From: Casuarius casuarius
Taxonomy: Eukaryota > Chordata > Aves > Casuariiformes > Casuariidae
Direction of reading: 5' to 3'
Assembly: GCA_003342895.1 (NCBI GenBank)
Contig: PTFA01000410.1
Span: 120,240 to 184,239 of the forward strand
Length of the DNA stretch: 64,000 nucleotides
Shown here: in pieces, positions 25,301 to 38,268 of the stretch
How the letters are laid out: every line of letters starts with the position of its first letter
Numbering within the stretch: the stretch's first letter is position 1
Notes under the pieces: generated by a model
What the model saw: only the letters and a program-made list of their open reading frames with translations
What the model was told of the DNA's origin: nothing
The model's database searches: none
Position numbers and translations under genes: made by a program

Positions 25301-27370
25301 AAAGGCCCTGAGATGCACGCGATGGAGTCATGAGACCATGNTCAGCCCCTTCCATTCAAAACCCCAGAGGGTTTCACAGCTAGGAGCAAGCCCCCGGCTG
25401 CAAAACGCTCTGGAGAACCAGCCCGCCACGATGCCAGTGGTGGTCCAGCCGCATCCGACNGATCGTCTGGGTGGCTGTGCCACGATGCTGACGCAGCACT
25501 GGGCTGGTCCCTGTGCTGGGCAAACCACCGGGGCCCGAAACGGCATGGCCAGGAGGGGAAAATAACCGAGCACAGCCCTGAAACGAGGGCTGTGGTTTCT
25601 GGGCAGGATCAGGCTGCCGGCTGGTGTACAGCCAGCCCCGTGTTTTTCATCTGTCAGACATCCCTGACAGTAATACTTGGTAATTATGCTCTTAAAAGAG
25701 AAAGTGGCTCACGTGTGTTGCTTTATTTTTTTTTTTTCCTTCTTTTTCCCCAGCTGGAACTTTCCGGCACCCCAGATTTTGGGGTGTGCGCTGTCTGCGA
25801 GCAGGGAGGGCCCAGCGCGGATCGCTGGCACGGCTGGCTGCGGAGGGATGTGCAGCATTTCCAGAGCATTTCCCTAATCCCATCCATCGNCCTCATGACG
25901 AGGGCAGGGCTGGGCTCAGAGGCGAGCCCAGGAGATGAGATGGCATGTGGGATTCCCGCTGTCCGAGGGGGAGCCCCGAGGCTGCCTCGCTTCGGTGGGT
26001 CACGCTGGGCCCAAACAAATAGCAAAGCACTAAAAAGTTGTCACCGTAAGCTCCTGCTCTTGGGCCAGGTTTGCAGAGTCCTGCTCTTGGGCCTCTGGAA
26101 ATGCGATTTGGGGATGTCAGGCAAAGCAAGGAGCAAATCACGTCCTTTCAGTGTACAAGAGCTTTCTAATGACAGTGTTAAAACCGAGACTGCACCACAG
26201 AAGCTTCTTCTGAAAAGGGCTGCAGCAGAGCTGAGGACACAACTGCAGGTTTCATGGTGCGCTGGGAGGGTTCCTAGAAACACAGGCATTTGGGACATGG
26301 AAAGCAGTGGGCAAAGAGTGCCACAACTCCCTGAAAACAGTGACAAAAGCATAATACAGCNGTGAAAACCAGAGCTGGAGGAATANCGTAAAATGCAATA
26401 ATCTCATTTTTCCTTTCCTGCCACAGGTTAGCNGAGAATAGGAGGCTAATAACAGTTTTGCTGCTAGGATGGGAGGGGAATAAAGATCAGCTTTGATCTA
26501 GATAACTCCTGTCTTGAACGGTGGCAATGCAGCATGCTGTTATCCAGGTTAACTAGCAGCAGGGCAGACACCCCCTGTAACACACACGTTTCCTCTTGCT
26601 GCATGATGGGCAGGACTTAAATCTTAATCTTCAGAAAAAAGCAACCATGGCACATCCAGAGCGGGGGGGGAACTGAAGCTGCTCTGTGGACACCTCCTGA
26701 TAGAGGAGCAGAGCGCAGCATCTGCAGCCGAATCACCGCCTGCAGTGATCCCCTGTCCCGGGGGAAGTTCTCATGCAACTTAAATTGGGTCAAAGTACAT
26801 CAGTAGTTGAAAGGAAGATTCAGCAAATTATCTAAGTGCTGAAGGAAGACCTATTGCTGGCTTTACTACATAGTATTTGCATGGCACCATAAAGGGAGCC
26901 CTTATTTTATGGTAACATGCAGCTACAACCATCATATAATGAATACATGAGTGGGTTGTATTCAGGAACAGAGGATGTCAAAGGGCTGGAGTCATCTTTG
27001 ACAAAGCAGCAGCAGTTAAAAGGCTCTATTACACACAAAGCAGGCACAAGCCTGCAGACAAGCACGTTTGGGAATACACTCTGGCAGAAAACATAATTGT
27101 TATTAAAATTAAGTGTTGTTAATTAACAAAATGCTGCTAATAAGAACTGTGCGCTGCAATTATATCCTGTGCCAAGAACAGTGCGGAAAACTACTTACCC
27201 TAAATGAACTGGTAACATTTTTCGGTTAGCTATTTGACTTGGCAAAGATTTCCTTATTATTTATTTGTAGAACTCTATTGCCTGGAGACCCAGTAGGCAA
27301 CTGTCACTAGGAAACCTCAGCTCTGCTCGCGTTACGGTGGACAGGCAGGGAGTACCAGAGGAAAAGGAGC

Positions 27371-27482
27371 ACGGGACAGCTAAATAACCCTGACCAGGCC
27401 TCTGCAAACCAGAGGGAGAGTCAAGATCAGAGCCCATTTCTCTAGCCCCCGCATCAGGACTCTCTCCACTAAGCTTCATGCA
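27371..27482 (-). mobile_element. MIR-type SINE relic in SLCO2B1 intron
   Basis: The block agagcccatttctctagccc followed by gcatcaggactctctccact and aagcttcatgc matches the inverted MIR tRNA-related part (the 'ctctaaccactaagccatgc' end). The upstream half is weak. Confidence 0.5.
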
Positions 27483-28644
27483 GGCACTTGGCTTGATCAG
27501 TCATATTCGTGGATAGGATGCAAATCAGAACCAGACCATGGCATTTTATCCTGCACGTCTGAAGGCCCATGGGTGGAATGCCATGGAAGCTGGGATAGAA
27601 ACCATACTAAATGTCAGTGCTATATGAACTGGGGCAATGGTCCATCTGGGCTTGGCTTGCCCAGAGCATACAGAATTGCTAATTGTTCCCAAAAGTGGGA
27701 TTTACCTCCTCTTCCTTCATCGCTATGCACGATCTATAGATGCCTGATGTATACAGTGGCAGGCAGCATAACTAAAACAAATTACATGATGGAAACAGCC
27801 ATTTCTCCTCCTGTAGCTATCAGTTGTGTGTTTTCTGCTGGCTTTCTCACCCTCGTAGNAGGAGGACAGTATGGGCTGCCTGCAGTTTTGCATTTTGCTG
27901 TGTAACGCCTGACACTGCGATAGTCCATGTCAGTCTGAGTGTGGTTAATACAGGCGCTGCGCAGAGGAAAACTTGTTGGCAGCACAGGCAGAAGAGATGG
28001 AGCTGGCTAGGTTATTTGAAAAANTCATTCTAGGCTTTGAGCAGTATTTTGAGTCAAGCCCGAGAAAATACTATTGGGTGAGCAGTGTGGGCGGTACCTG
28101 CCGCAAGGCATAGGGGTTTCGCAGAATTTCGCAGAACCTGCCTGTGTTAGGAGCTTGGTTTCCATAGGTCCCTATTCAGGGAATACAGCTGGAGCAGTTG
28201 TAGGTACCAGTTTAAGGGTGAAGGGGATGCAGAAGGTCCTTGTGTCACCCATGCAAAAAGTCAGCTCAGGCTGNTGGGTAGCAAGGGAGATATTACAGCT
28301 AAGGTGTCCCGTGCAAAGCGTGACCTAGGGCGAAGCAGCAAATGGGGGAAGGACACACGAGCATCCTGGAGGGTTTCTGCCTGCTTCCTTGGACAAGGGC
28401 CTGTGCTGGAAAGGGTTGTGTTATACTGGAGAGTGCTAAGAGACACCTTCTGGGAGGGGTTTTCCTGGGACCTTCTCAATCTTCCCCTGCTCATCCCACA
28501 GTCCAGCACAGGGTTACGCAGAGGAAGAATCTTGTCCAACACTAACGAATGTCAGAGAACCTAATTGCCAGGCTTAAGCACTGCACTGGTCATCCCCCAT
28601 TAGCCATCCCAAGCCAGGACACTAGCGCCGTGGGAATGACTCAC

Positions 28645-28804
28645 CAGGACTGAGCTTTTAACGGCATCGATATTTATGANGTTACAGCCAGCGTAACACG
28701 GTGAGATGTATTCGATAGAATCAGAGCCACAGATGGGGTTATAGGCTTTCTCGGGGCAGTTGCAGTGAAGGTTGCACTCCAAAGCTTGGTGTCCAAATTC
28801 AGAG
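28645..28804 (-). CDS. SLCO2B1: SLCO2B1 exon: Kazal-like extracellular loop 5
   Basis: This 160-nt exon encodes model residues 407-460. It holds the spaced cysteines of the Kazal-like domain in the big loop between TM9 and TM10: CNLHCNCP, NPICG, EYISPCYAGC. In OATPs these cysteines form disulfides needed for surface expression. The acceptor is tctgtcacag|C and the donor is GTCCTG|gtgagt, phase 0. The ambiguous base at 28680 is the first base of an NTC codon, so that residue is Phe, Leu, Ile or Val; family members have a hydrophobic residue there. Confidence 0.95.
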
Positions 28805-29543
28805 CTGTGACAGAAAGAAATATGTGAACGTATTAGTGCATGTTGTATAAGCATCACTAATATATACCTTTTATAGAAAATAAGAGGTATATGTATCAGG
28901 AGATATGTATACAGACATTAGTAGAGAAACACTCAATTGCTTAACACTGAACCTTCCACATATGTAACCTCTAAAGAACCCACAGAAATTTTATTATAAA
29001 CCCTCACAGCCCTTGTTCTGCCTGGGAATAGCAGCCTGACCGCAAGTGGTCGGNGAGACACCCACTTGCTTCCTGCTGAGTGCTCAGCTCCCGGTGTGGG
29101 GTCCTCAGGGTAGCGCAACACTGTGCTCTTGGAGGTGGAGAGCTTCCCTCTTAAGGCTCGATCCAACCTCGTTGAAACCTCAGGACGCTCACCAAGGGGA
29201 TTTACAGAGGGGATCGGGCCCTAAGAGAAGACAAGGTCCTGCCTGCACTCCAGCTGTGCGGGGAAGTAGCCACTGCTTTGATGGTATCCAGGGCTGACCT
29301 CTTGCCAGATTATTAGCCCGTGAGAAACATTCTGCACTTTCCAGGATGAAATTTTAATCCTGTGTTGTGTGCGCCAAAAATGCGTTCACTTTGGGTTTCA
29401 CGGTCAATGAAGTTAGAATGAGCAAGAATGCAGCAGATTCACTGTTTATCCCCAAAACGTTCATTTCTAGCCTTCTTCTATCACCATTAACTGTTTCTCA
29501 TAAGGGAATAACCCCATTTCTGGGTATTCTGAGTTCTTGGTAC

Positions 29544-29736
29544 CTCTCACTGTAGGTGACGCCAGCNACCTTCTGCGTTGGGCAGCCGAGGAAAAGCAGG
29601 GGAAAAGCCAGGACCACGCAGAGGAATGTGCCAAGGATGCACAAGGCGCCGCACTGTCTCAGGGACATCCGGAACTTCTTCATGATGGCACCACCCACCA
29701 CGATCCCAACCATCGACCCGGGGATGTTCACAGCAC
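29544..29736 (-). CDS. SLCO2B1: SLCO2B1 exon: TM8-TM9
   Basis: This 193-nt exon encodes model residues 343-406. It gives the second half of TM8 (AVNIPGSMVGIVVGGAIMKK), an intracellular loop, TM9 (CGALCILGTFLCVVLAFPLLF) and the first cysteine of the large outer loop (FLGCPTQK). The acceptor is ttcccccag|GT and the donor is GTGAGAG|gtacca. The leftover AG pairs with C of the next exon to make serine. The ambiguous base at 29567 is in GTN, which is valine in any case. Confidence 0.95.
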
Positions 29737-31050
29737 CTGGGGGAAGGTACCAAGAGCAAGAGAGCTGAAGTCTAAACGGTGTTGCAATCCCTCCGCTGCC
29801 TTCCNTGAGGAGCCGTGCCTCTGAACGGACTCGGAGCCAGCTCATTTACCAAAAAGCAGCTCCCAGCAACAGCATCNGGGGCACCGCTAGCTCTCAGGGA
29901 CAAAAGGGACAAAAGTTGTTTTAGCGAAACTTGTGGAATAATGCTAAGATCAGAAACAGCTGTTTGCAGGGCTGGCCANATCCCACGGCAAACAGGCTCC
30001 CTTCTGCATAGGTGAATGGAGGATCTAGGGACCAAATCACCCAAACATAAGGTCCCACTGAAAAGCTAGAGTTAATCAAGCAAATGCAATCTTTCAGCGT
30101 ATACAGGAGAAAATATCAAGTAAACCTGGAGAGGATGCTTTATTTCTGCATAATGAAATTGTTGATGGAATAATGTGTCCAATTCTGGTGTCATCATTAA
30201 AAAAAAGAAAAGATCTCTATGAAAAACTTGTAGTTTTGAAAAAAAACACTTTACAATGGGATACCAAACAAGCACAACCTATTTTTTTCAATAAAAGATT
30301 AACAGGGAGGTTGCTTTCAGTCCACAAATACCTACACAAGGAAAGGATTTCCAAAGAAAGAAAACTTCTTGATCTAACAGAAAAAGGCAAAGCAAGATTC
30401 AGTAGCCGGGAGTGAAAGCTAGATAAATTCGTGCAAGAAATACAGTGCACGTCTTTACCACCGAGGGTAAACCAAGCTCGGGCACAACTCAGTAGGGCCA
30501 TACCAGTGGAAAACACCACTGCTTCCTTGTTTCTGACTATATTTAGCCTGCAACGGGGCTTTACCAGTCTGTTCTCTTCTTCCAATCTGTTTACTGTTTT
30601 CTGATTTCTTAAAGATTTTAGAAGATCCTTACTCTGAGGAATGCATACTATTTGTTTAAGAACTTTGAAAACACTTCTGCATCTATTGTCTAGACCTCTG
30701 AACTCTTCAACTAGTCTGACTTACTGTAAGAGTCTTTATGTTTTTATTATCATGATAAACTTGCACAGCGAGATCCCAGCCCAGGACAGAACATTATGGA
30801 TACTGCAGCAACACAAGTCTAATCTCACAAGAACATATACTGCTTAAAAATTCATCCTTTCCTTTGTAACAATATTAACAGCTAGCAATTAGCCCAACTG
30901 TTATAAGCAATTAGTTTAACTATAGCAAGCTTTTTGAAGAGTTTATAAAAGATTAGTACAAGTCTAATTGGTCTTCTTTTTCTTGATGCAAAATTTATGC
31001 ACGCATTTTTGCAGTTTTTCCTTTTGCTTACTATCTACTTCTTAAAATGC

Positions 31051-31120
31051 AGAATCACAGAATGGTTGAGGTTGTAAGGGACCTCTGGAGATCGTCTAGT
31101 CCAACCCCCAATACCCTTAA
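31051..31120 (-). mobile_element. Very short CR1 3' terminus in SLCO2B1 intron
   Basis: The plus strand reads agaatcacagaatggttgag followed by gttgtaagggacctctggag and atcgtctagtccaaccccc. This is the reverse complement of the CR1 3' end and close to consensus. Only about 70 bp is recognisable, an extreme 5' truncation. It is about 160 bp upstream of the 3' end of an adjacent unique segment and 365 bp from the TM7 exon donor. Confidence 0.88.
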
Positions 31121-31484
31121 GCCAGTGATGAGTGTGAAGTAACTCCTACCAATAAAAGGTACATAGTTCAAATCTGATGTTTCTTTGCTCCTCTGATGCA
31201 ATGAGATGATGTTTTCTCCCTGATTATAGTGAACAGCTTTATATAACAAGCATTTCTCCAGGTCTTGCAAGGTTTTATTACAGTGAACTCAGATTGCAAT
31301 GTGAAGGAAGGAAGGAAATTCGTACCTGAGAAATCATATAGGCAAAGACCTGGTGTAGTACATGTCTCTGGATGGTGGAAGGAGACGGGCAGCTCCAGAG
31401 GAAAAGGCATTTCTTAGTAGTCTTTAGATTTTTTTGTAAGTGCTCAAAGGCTGGCAAGTCCCTGAGTGTGACAGCAACACTTAC

Positions 31485-31649
31485 CAATGATCATGTTGGC
31501 AAAGGATGCTGTGAGGGAGAACTGTCTTTCCAAGTACTTCCCCATGAATGTCGCTAAACCAGCGACCATGGCGGAGAGGTTGACCTGAGCCAAGACCACC
31601 AGCAGGTAGACAGGGTGTCGGAGGTTCCTCAACAAGACCAGGGGAAAAC
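31485..31649 (-). CDS. SLCO2B1: SLCO2B1 exon: TM7 and start of TM8
   Basis: This 165-nt exon encodes model residues 288-342. It begins FPLVLLRNLRHPVYLLVVLA and runs through TM7 to the outer motif KYLERQFSLTASFANMIIG, which leads into TM8. The Leu-Glu-Arg/Lys-Gln-(F/Y) segment with a downstream A-N is an OATP hallmark. The acceptor is tcctttcag|GT and the donor is ATCATTG|gtaagt. The split glycine codon continues into AVNIPG in the next exon. Confidence 0.95.
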
Positions 31650-34600
31650 CTGAAAGGAAAAGGGGAAATCTGCTACACACAGAAGGGGTGAAAAGCAAAA
31701 TATTACTCCAGGGAAAGTGGAAAAGCTTCAAATTTCCTTGGAATTTTTGCGTAGAATGAGCTATTTTGTATCCCTTCATGGTGAGTCCTTAAGAACATTT
31801 GCTACCCACTGGACATAGACTAGAAAATCCAGTCAGGCCCTAAAAAAAGGAACAGGAATTCCTTAAACATAAAGCAGATTTAATCTCAGCTAACACCAGC
31901 CACCTGGAGTGAGGTGTCCTGTTGAAGCTGCCTAGGTTCCCCATCAATAAGTGCAGAGAGAGGGGGAAGAAGTTGGCAGCTCATCCCGTCGGCCCCAGGA
32001 ATTGGTCATGGGTCAGTGAATTAATGGCAAAAGTTAGTTGTTGGGAAAGATGAAGCAACCAGAAAGGTTTTCAGTGAGAAACACATCCAGTCTCAAAGCG
32101 AGCATGAACAGAGAATAACCCCTCTCTGGACACATCCCATCCCTCCCAAGCTCATGTCTATATCTCTTAATTCTTTTGATTTGCTGCTAAGGTTGATCAC
32201 ATTTATTTTCTGCTGAAGCGCATTAGATCTGGGAACGGCTCTAAACACATGTGCGCTGACGATGCATGAAAGGTCTGAGTCATACATAAAACTCTTAGAA
32301 GCGTGTCAGTAAACTCGGAGCAAAGCCTCTTAATCCAAGCAAACTGATACGGTACATATGTGCATTGCAGCCGGCACTTGGGTGATGCCTTCAAGAAATA
32401 CTCAGCATCTTCTGCTAATGCAGAGGACAAATTTGCTGCCTTCTGCTGAGATACCTCCTCTGCAAAAAGCTTTATCTAAAAATGCTCTACACCCACCAGG
32501 ACCCTGGAGGAGACCCACGTCCTCGAACGGCCACAGAGAGAAACCCACCACTCAACCCCAGCACTCAGCGTTCGTTCTCCTACGCTTGCGCTCTCACCAC
32601 GAGGCCATAGCCCAGAGCACATGGATTTTTATTTAGGGCTCCCAGGGACTTATGAAGCCTTAGGAGAAAGGCAAGTGGCTCTGAGATATTTTTTTGGCCT
32701 CAGCTGAACCTCTGTGAATACAATCCATCTGTCCTGCCTTCAATGGGCAGACTGTACCGGGATGGCTGAGAGCAGCATGGAAAACAGCACCTTTATCCCC
32801 CATTACCCACGGGCAAATCCTGGGGGCTGCACTACATTTTTATGCTAGTGTTGCACATGCAAACACACCCCGCAGGGACTGGGCATTTGCCTCGGTGGGA
32901 CAGAGCAGAGACTGGCACCGTGTCTCAGATGCAGTCTTTTGTAGCGTGTGTGTATCATATTAACCAGCACTGATTGAGTGCAAAAGCTGCTACAAATACA
33001 CACCACTCCAGTAAAATCAGCTTCTCATTTCCTCACCCTGAAGCTTTCAGTGAGACTTCGGCTAAAACACACATGAAAAGTAGCTGGGAAGCAATTAAAG
33101 GTTAATTTCCTTGTTTGCTGCATTTGCAATTCCAGCGTCCTTTTTGTTTCAACTACACAAAAGCACTTTTTGATTACAGGCAAGAAACACTCTGACAAAT
33201 TCCCCAGCGGCTGAACCCTCCCTGCTCGACGAAAGACATCTTCAATCTGCTCAGCAAAGACAGCTACTGCCACCCCCACCACCGTGGGAATCGGGACGCC
33301 CACCAGCTGGAACGATGCTGTTTCCCAGCTCTGAGCGATTTACTCTTCATGCAAAGCCTGAACGCACTTTCTGCTCATGCCTTTGCTCCCCCTGAACCAC
33401 CTTCTTCCTTGCTCTTTGTCCAGCTTTGCAGCCCACAAGCAAAGAGTGACAAGCTAAGGGCGACTTCCAGACAAACAGCTGATGAGTTTCCCAGATGAGA
33501 ACCAATATGCTGGAGCAGAGATAAGGAATTAACAGGAAGCATTAATGCAAGGGCCTGCCATAAATTAATGGTGCTAATTCTCAGTAATTCACAAACAATT
33601 GGGACAACCTCTATATCTGTGCCAGCAGAGACGCATTGAGGGAATGCACCTGGGACAACCATCAGCACTTGCCTGGAAGTCGCCCTGGGCTGAGAGCTTG
33701 ATTTAGTTGGCTGCAAAGTTACTCCAAGAGCAAAGGTCTCTCTGTGGCTGTGAGACGGAGCCTTGTACACTCTCGTTAGGCTCCCTGCCTGCTCAGCACT
33801 CTTCTCTTACGATTATGCAAAAAGCTAGGTACGTGGACACGGGGGAGCAGCAAACTTAGGGCACTAGGAAGGGTCCACGAATGCAATGGCCCACCTGCCA
33901 CAGCAACATGGTCTAGAGGAGACCAAGTTCAGCTCCAGCGGGGAGGTGATTTTGCCGTCAAGTACCAACAGAGCTGTTGCTTTTTGAAGGATATTCCTGC
34001 CTAGGTTTTATCNTAGATGTATGGGAAATATGAACTCTCAACGCACTTGCTGAAAGATCTCCTGAGAGTTAATCCAGGGTTTTACACAAGGCACTGGAAA
34101 TCTTTCACAAAGAGAGATTTCTTTTCCCTGGATATTTTTGGTCTTTTCAATCAAACTACTCCCCCTCTCCCACCCCAAATCAGAGCTCTAAAGCTNTGGC
34201 AGCAAGCAGGTCTAGCCTTCATAGTGGGAGATAGCAAGATTGCTGTCCTTTGCAATCACCATCTCACTAGAAATCCAGTCCTTCTTATAGTACCAGCCCA
34301 ACTTCCTCCCCTGAACTAAAAGCAGGTGGAAAAAAATTCTTAAAANTTTAAAATNATAATAAAAAATCCTTNAAACCATCTTTAGGCAACATAGAGAAAC
34401 AAACAAGTCACAAGCCCAATATTTTAATTGCTTTGAAGATCACCTTTCATGGATTAATTCCTAGTATGTGCAGCAGAAGCTAACTGTCCTCCCAGGTGTT
34501 TTCAGCAGGCACCTGGAAATTAGCAATGGAAATGACTTCGAGCTAGCTAAATCCTGCTTTCTTGATTACTGTGAGCAGTTCCAGTGACTGCACAAGGAGC

Positions 34601-37600
34601 GTGTGTGCGAGTGCGAGGAGCAGGGTGCAACCCAATGTCATCCAGCACGTCTGGGCAAGAGCCAAGATCGTTCCCCACAGTGCTCTGACTTTCCCAGTGT
34701 TGAATAACTCCAGTGACTGGAGCCTGCTCACTTCTTGGGTAATTGACCTCATTGTCTGCAACTGTCCCCAAAGCTTTGCTTGAATATTTATCCTGTACGC
34801 AGCTCCATCCTGTTATTGCTGGTTGTTATGAATGGAAAAACTCTTCCTGTCCTTGAGGCATACTTCCCACAGCCTTGCAAAGCGCTCATCACACCTTGTC
34901 CCAGAAAGATTCAAAGCTCGGTGGTGGCTTTCAGAGACATCGGGAAAATGAAGCAGCTCCNAGGATGGACTCTAAACCATCCCCGTTTTGTTCCCAATAA
35001 AGTCAACGGCAAAAATTCCTTGAAGCCTTATTTTGCTCTCAGTTATCTCCATGTGCACTGAAGCAACAGAACAAGTGACACAGCGCATTTCCTCCTCCAT
35101 AATCATATTTCATGTTTCATCGTTTAAGCTGAAACATCATTTAGGCTGAAATATGTGACTAAACAGCATTTCTGAGCGTCCCTTTCTCCTCCAGGTCAAC
35201 TTTGTAATTTAAGGCTCGCTTCAGCCAAGCCCTTAAGAAAATGAACTTCTAAAAGCATTCTTCCCTGTTATTCTGCTCAAGGAGCAGCCTCAAGCACTTT
35301 GCTGAATCACAGCCTAAACAGCATCTTTCTCGCCACCTGGAATTTCCCCTGTGCTTTGGCCGGGTCCAGAGAGGCGACTGCATTTCCACCACGTGTCGGC
35401 ACCAGAAGGAAAGCTGTCCCTGCTCTCTCCAGCTCGACAGGCAGAGGGGTGATTTAGACAAGAAAAGCTGCCTTCCTCCCATGTGGACTATTTCTCATTC
35501 TTTTTCATGTTTATGGCCCTCTTACAGCCCTGCCAGGCCCACGTGAAAGTNTCAGGCCAGTTTTCAAAATGCTTTACCTGTAGAGATGAGTCAACTCTGA
35601 GCACGTTGCTTCGGCAAACGCAGCACTAGTGCTAGTATCATCGAACTGAAAGGGGGTGAAGAAGATCTCCAGATGAGCCATTAACNAAACACAGTCCTAA
35701 TCTCCAGGGCCCTTTTACAACCTACGTACTTGCAGCGTTCAAACTCCAAGCGGAGAGAGAGCATTTTACAAGAGATGCAGGAAGAACAGGATTAAAATAC
35801 CACANGGGAAATCTGAGATGTATGTCGGAAAAATCTTGCGCAGTCTCTGCTTGGTCCTAATGCCTTTCTTCATCCCCATCCTGCAACCCACAGCCATGGC
35901 ACAGCCGGCTGCATTTATGGTCTGGAGCTCCCCATCTCGGGGGTGACACCAAAGCACGAGGTAGCTCCAGGTATGGGGCTGTGCATGAAGGCTTCCCTCG
36001 AGATGCAGATGGACCACTGAGCAGATNAGGTCCAGACCACTTCTCCTTCTTGCCAATAGCCATCTCCAGCCCTGGGCTCAGCCCACAAAACTAATGTGGT
36101 TTTTACAGGGCAGAGAAGAACCACAGGTATAACACCGAACTAATTAAACTGGTTGCTTCTTCTCTTGTAAGAGATCATGGGAAACTGCTTTGTGCGGTTT
36201 CTGCTGGTGAGCTAGCACTGCCCGTCTCCTAAATGCTCCTGCACATCTGCAGAGCGGGTTTTGCCCGCACCGCGTGGAGGTGGCAATCGGCAACACCAAG
36301 GAGACGTGTTTCAAAGGCTTTGTGGCACCACCCGCTGCACCCCTTTCCTTCAGGAGCACTAAGATGCGGTGTAAAAAGGTTGGATACGAATATGGCATAG
36401 GAATCAGATTGCTCTCCAGCATTTCTCCAGCACATTTCGTTCTGTTTTTCTCTCTCTCCTTTTTTTTTTTTTTTTTTTTTTTTTTAAGCAACAAAAGGTA
36501 TAAAATTTCAAGGTGATTCGGGTTGGAAGCTCTCCAAATGCTGTTTTCATAAACACCGCGTAGAGAAGAACAGTAAAAAACAGAGAGGTAGGAATACTGA
36601 GTGAGAGAGAGAAGCAGGGGAATCACAAACCTGTGGGCAAAATTCTCTTTCAAATGACCCCTAGATGAGCTGGGACTAAAGCCTTTTGACTTCACCCACA
36701 TTATCCCAGTTTGCACCATCACACACCAGCTACCATCCAGTTTCTGGCTCCAGGAGGGGGGTTTGTCGGGAACGGGTGGCAGCATAAGTGCATTTGCCAG
36801 GTGTCTCAGGGGATCCCCGTCCCGAGCAGGGGCTCTGGCATTACTGCTACCACTAGCCGATATTTGAAAGCCCCGTGATTTCAGGGGGATTTCTCTGCCA
36901 GTAAAAGTTATGGACACTTGGTCGTTTGCAGGGCTTTAGGGCATAAATTTTCAAAATCAGGGAACGTATTAGCACAGCTCCAGCAGCCCTGACAGCAGCA
37001 CCCTGATGTGAGCCTAAAGTCAAGCTCACAGCTCCAGCAGAGGCAAGGTAATTCCTTCTGTCTTCACCAGGAGCAAGTAGCTCATTTTTATTANTTTTTC
37101 CAATGCAAAGAGCATCAGTGTGAAAAATCCCATCTGAGTGCTACAAATCTGTTCCCACGCANTAGCTTCCCTCGCCAATGCGCTGAGCATGCAGCGCAGC
37201 ACACGGGTTTTCTAAACCACAGCGCAGCAAGGTCGAGAGGGGAACGACCCCCCAACTCGTCCCTTTAATTTGGGGTTATGCTAGCAAGCNAGTGCTGCAA
37301 TCAGCAGAATAAAAACCTGCCCACGCTCATCTGGCTGTGCCTGCCCTGCACTGACCTTAATAAAAAAGAGTTTCCAATAAATGAAACGGATAAGATTCAG
37401 GAAATATGGAAGGAGCCAACATGGGTTAACTTTAGAAGATCATTTTTCCTAAGTAATTGCCAGAGCACCAAGTATTTCCTCGGAAAAAACCCTTAGCAGT
37501 GGCCCCCGCAGTTTGAAGCCCAGCTGATTCCCTTCAGCATGAGAGCCTTCCTGAGGCTGCTGATTTCTAAACAAACCAACTGAACTGGATTGAGTTCACC

Positions 37601-38159
37601 CTGCACAAATGTGCTGCTGATTTTAATTGCTCAGGCACTGGCTGCAAGGAACACCAGCCACCCGCAGCGGGATGGGGCAGCAGCCAGGTCTGCTACCGTT
37701 ATTGGCTTTTAAATACGGGGACTGCAAAATGTCATGGAAAATAAGGGCTGCCAGTGCTGCTGGGGGTGTAATTTCTGCTACGACCTGGGAGAAATGCAAT
37801 AGCAGCTGGCTGGTGTGACCCAAGGTGCTGCTAGCTGGGGGGCTCTTCCCACTCCCCTGGCTCTGCTTGGTGCTTGCAGTCCTCTTTCCTGGCTGGCTTT
37901 GGGGGTCCTGCAAGGTTTCAGCGTCGTGGTGGCAAGTGTTTTCCGGTAGCAGACCGGGAAGAGATCTGCAGATCGAATTTAACCTGACACCGTGCCTAAG
38001 GGGCATCTCAAGGGCTTCTGTAGGAGCACAAGGAGGAACGCCGCTTTCCCTCGCTCGCGTTGCAGCCTGAGCATTGCCAGGCAGCCACAGGGTGTTCGTG
38101 CAAGCGGAGAAATCACCTCCCAGGTCAAGGGAGGGAAGCGGGGTGATGCATCGACTTAC
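31650..38159 (-). other. SLCO2B1: SLCO2B1 intron (6.5 kb)
   Basis: This intron lies between the cytoplasmic-loop exon and the TM7 exon. It holds a 26-base poly-T run at 36460-36485 and otherwise mostly unique sequence. A 257-codon minus-strand frame (36144-36917) reads through the homopolymer and resembles no known protein. I see no other gene or structured RNA. Confidence 0.75.
36460..36485. repeat. Poly-T run, 26 bp
   Basis: A 26-base T run follows a TCTCTC tract. On the minus strand it is a poly-A run, but no retrocopy body was recognised beside it. Confidence 0.93.
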
Positions 38160-38268
38160 ATTTGATGAACTTGGTCAGAGACATGTTTTGCATGTGTTCG
38201 GATCTCGACCGAAGCTGGGTGAGCACATCTTCNCTCTCCTTGCTGCAGCTTTCCTCCCTGCTCGTCAC
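38160..38268 (-). CDS. SLCO2B1: SLCO2B1 exon: central cytoplasmic loop
   Basis: This 109-nt exon encodes model residues 252-287. It is hydrophilic and charged (VTSREESCSKE, then EDVLTQLRSRSEH) and ends NMSLTKFIK, matching the FIK stretch that precedes TM7 in the family. The acceptor is gtccccag|GTG and the donor is ATCAAAT|gtaagt. The split TGT cysteine joins to FPLVLL in the next exon. The loop is shorter than in human OATP2B1, where this region is expanded. The ambiguous base at 38233 is in AGN, so that residue is Ser or Arg. The exon is isolated between two large introns and poorly conserved, so it would be easy to miss. Frame, splice sites and the LTKFIK motif make it secure. Confidence 0.88.

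Larger units (their letters stand above)
23563..28644 (-). other. SLCO2B1: SLCO2B1 intron (5.1 kb)
   Basis: This intron lies between the Kazal-loop exon and the TM10 exon. It contains MIR-like relics (25.26 and 27.37 kb), a poly-T stretch near 25.73 kb, a poly-A stretch near 23.71 kb and an AT-rich segment (26.8-27.25 kb) with a 14-bp perfect palindrome. The 257-codon plus-strand frame at 25592-26365 has no recognisable domain. Confidence 0.75.

Noticed and set aside
25592..26365. A 257-codon plus-strand open frame in a SLCO2B1 intron
   Set aside because: No domain is recognisable, a poly-T stretch is read as poly-Phe, and nothing supports transcription on this strand.
36144..36917. A 257-codon minus-strand open frame in a SLCO2B1 intron
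   Set aside because: It reads through a 26-base homopolymer as poly-lysine, has no recognisable domain, no splice context and low-complexity composition. It is most likely a chance frame.
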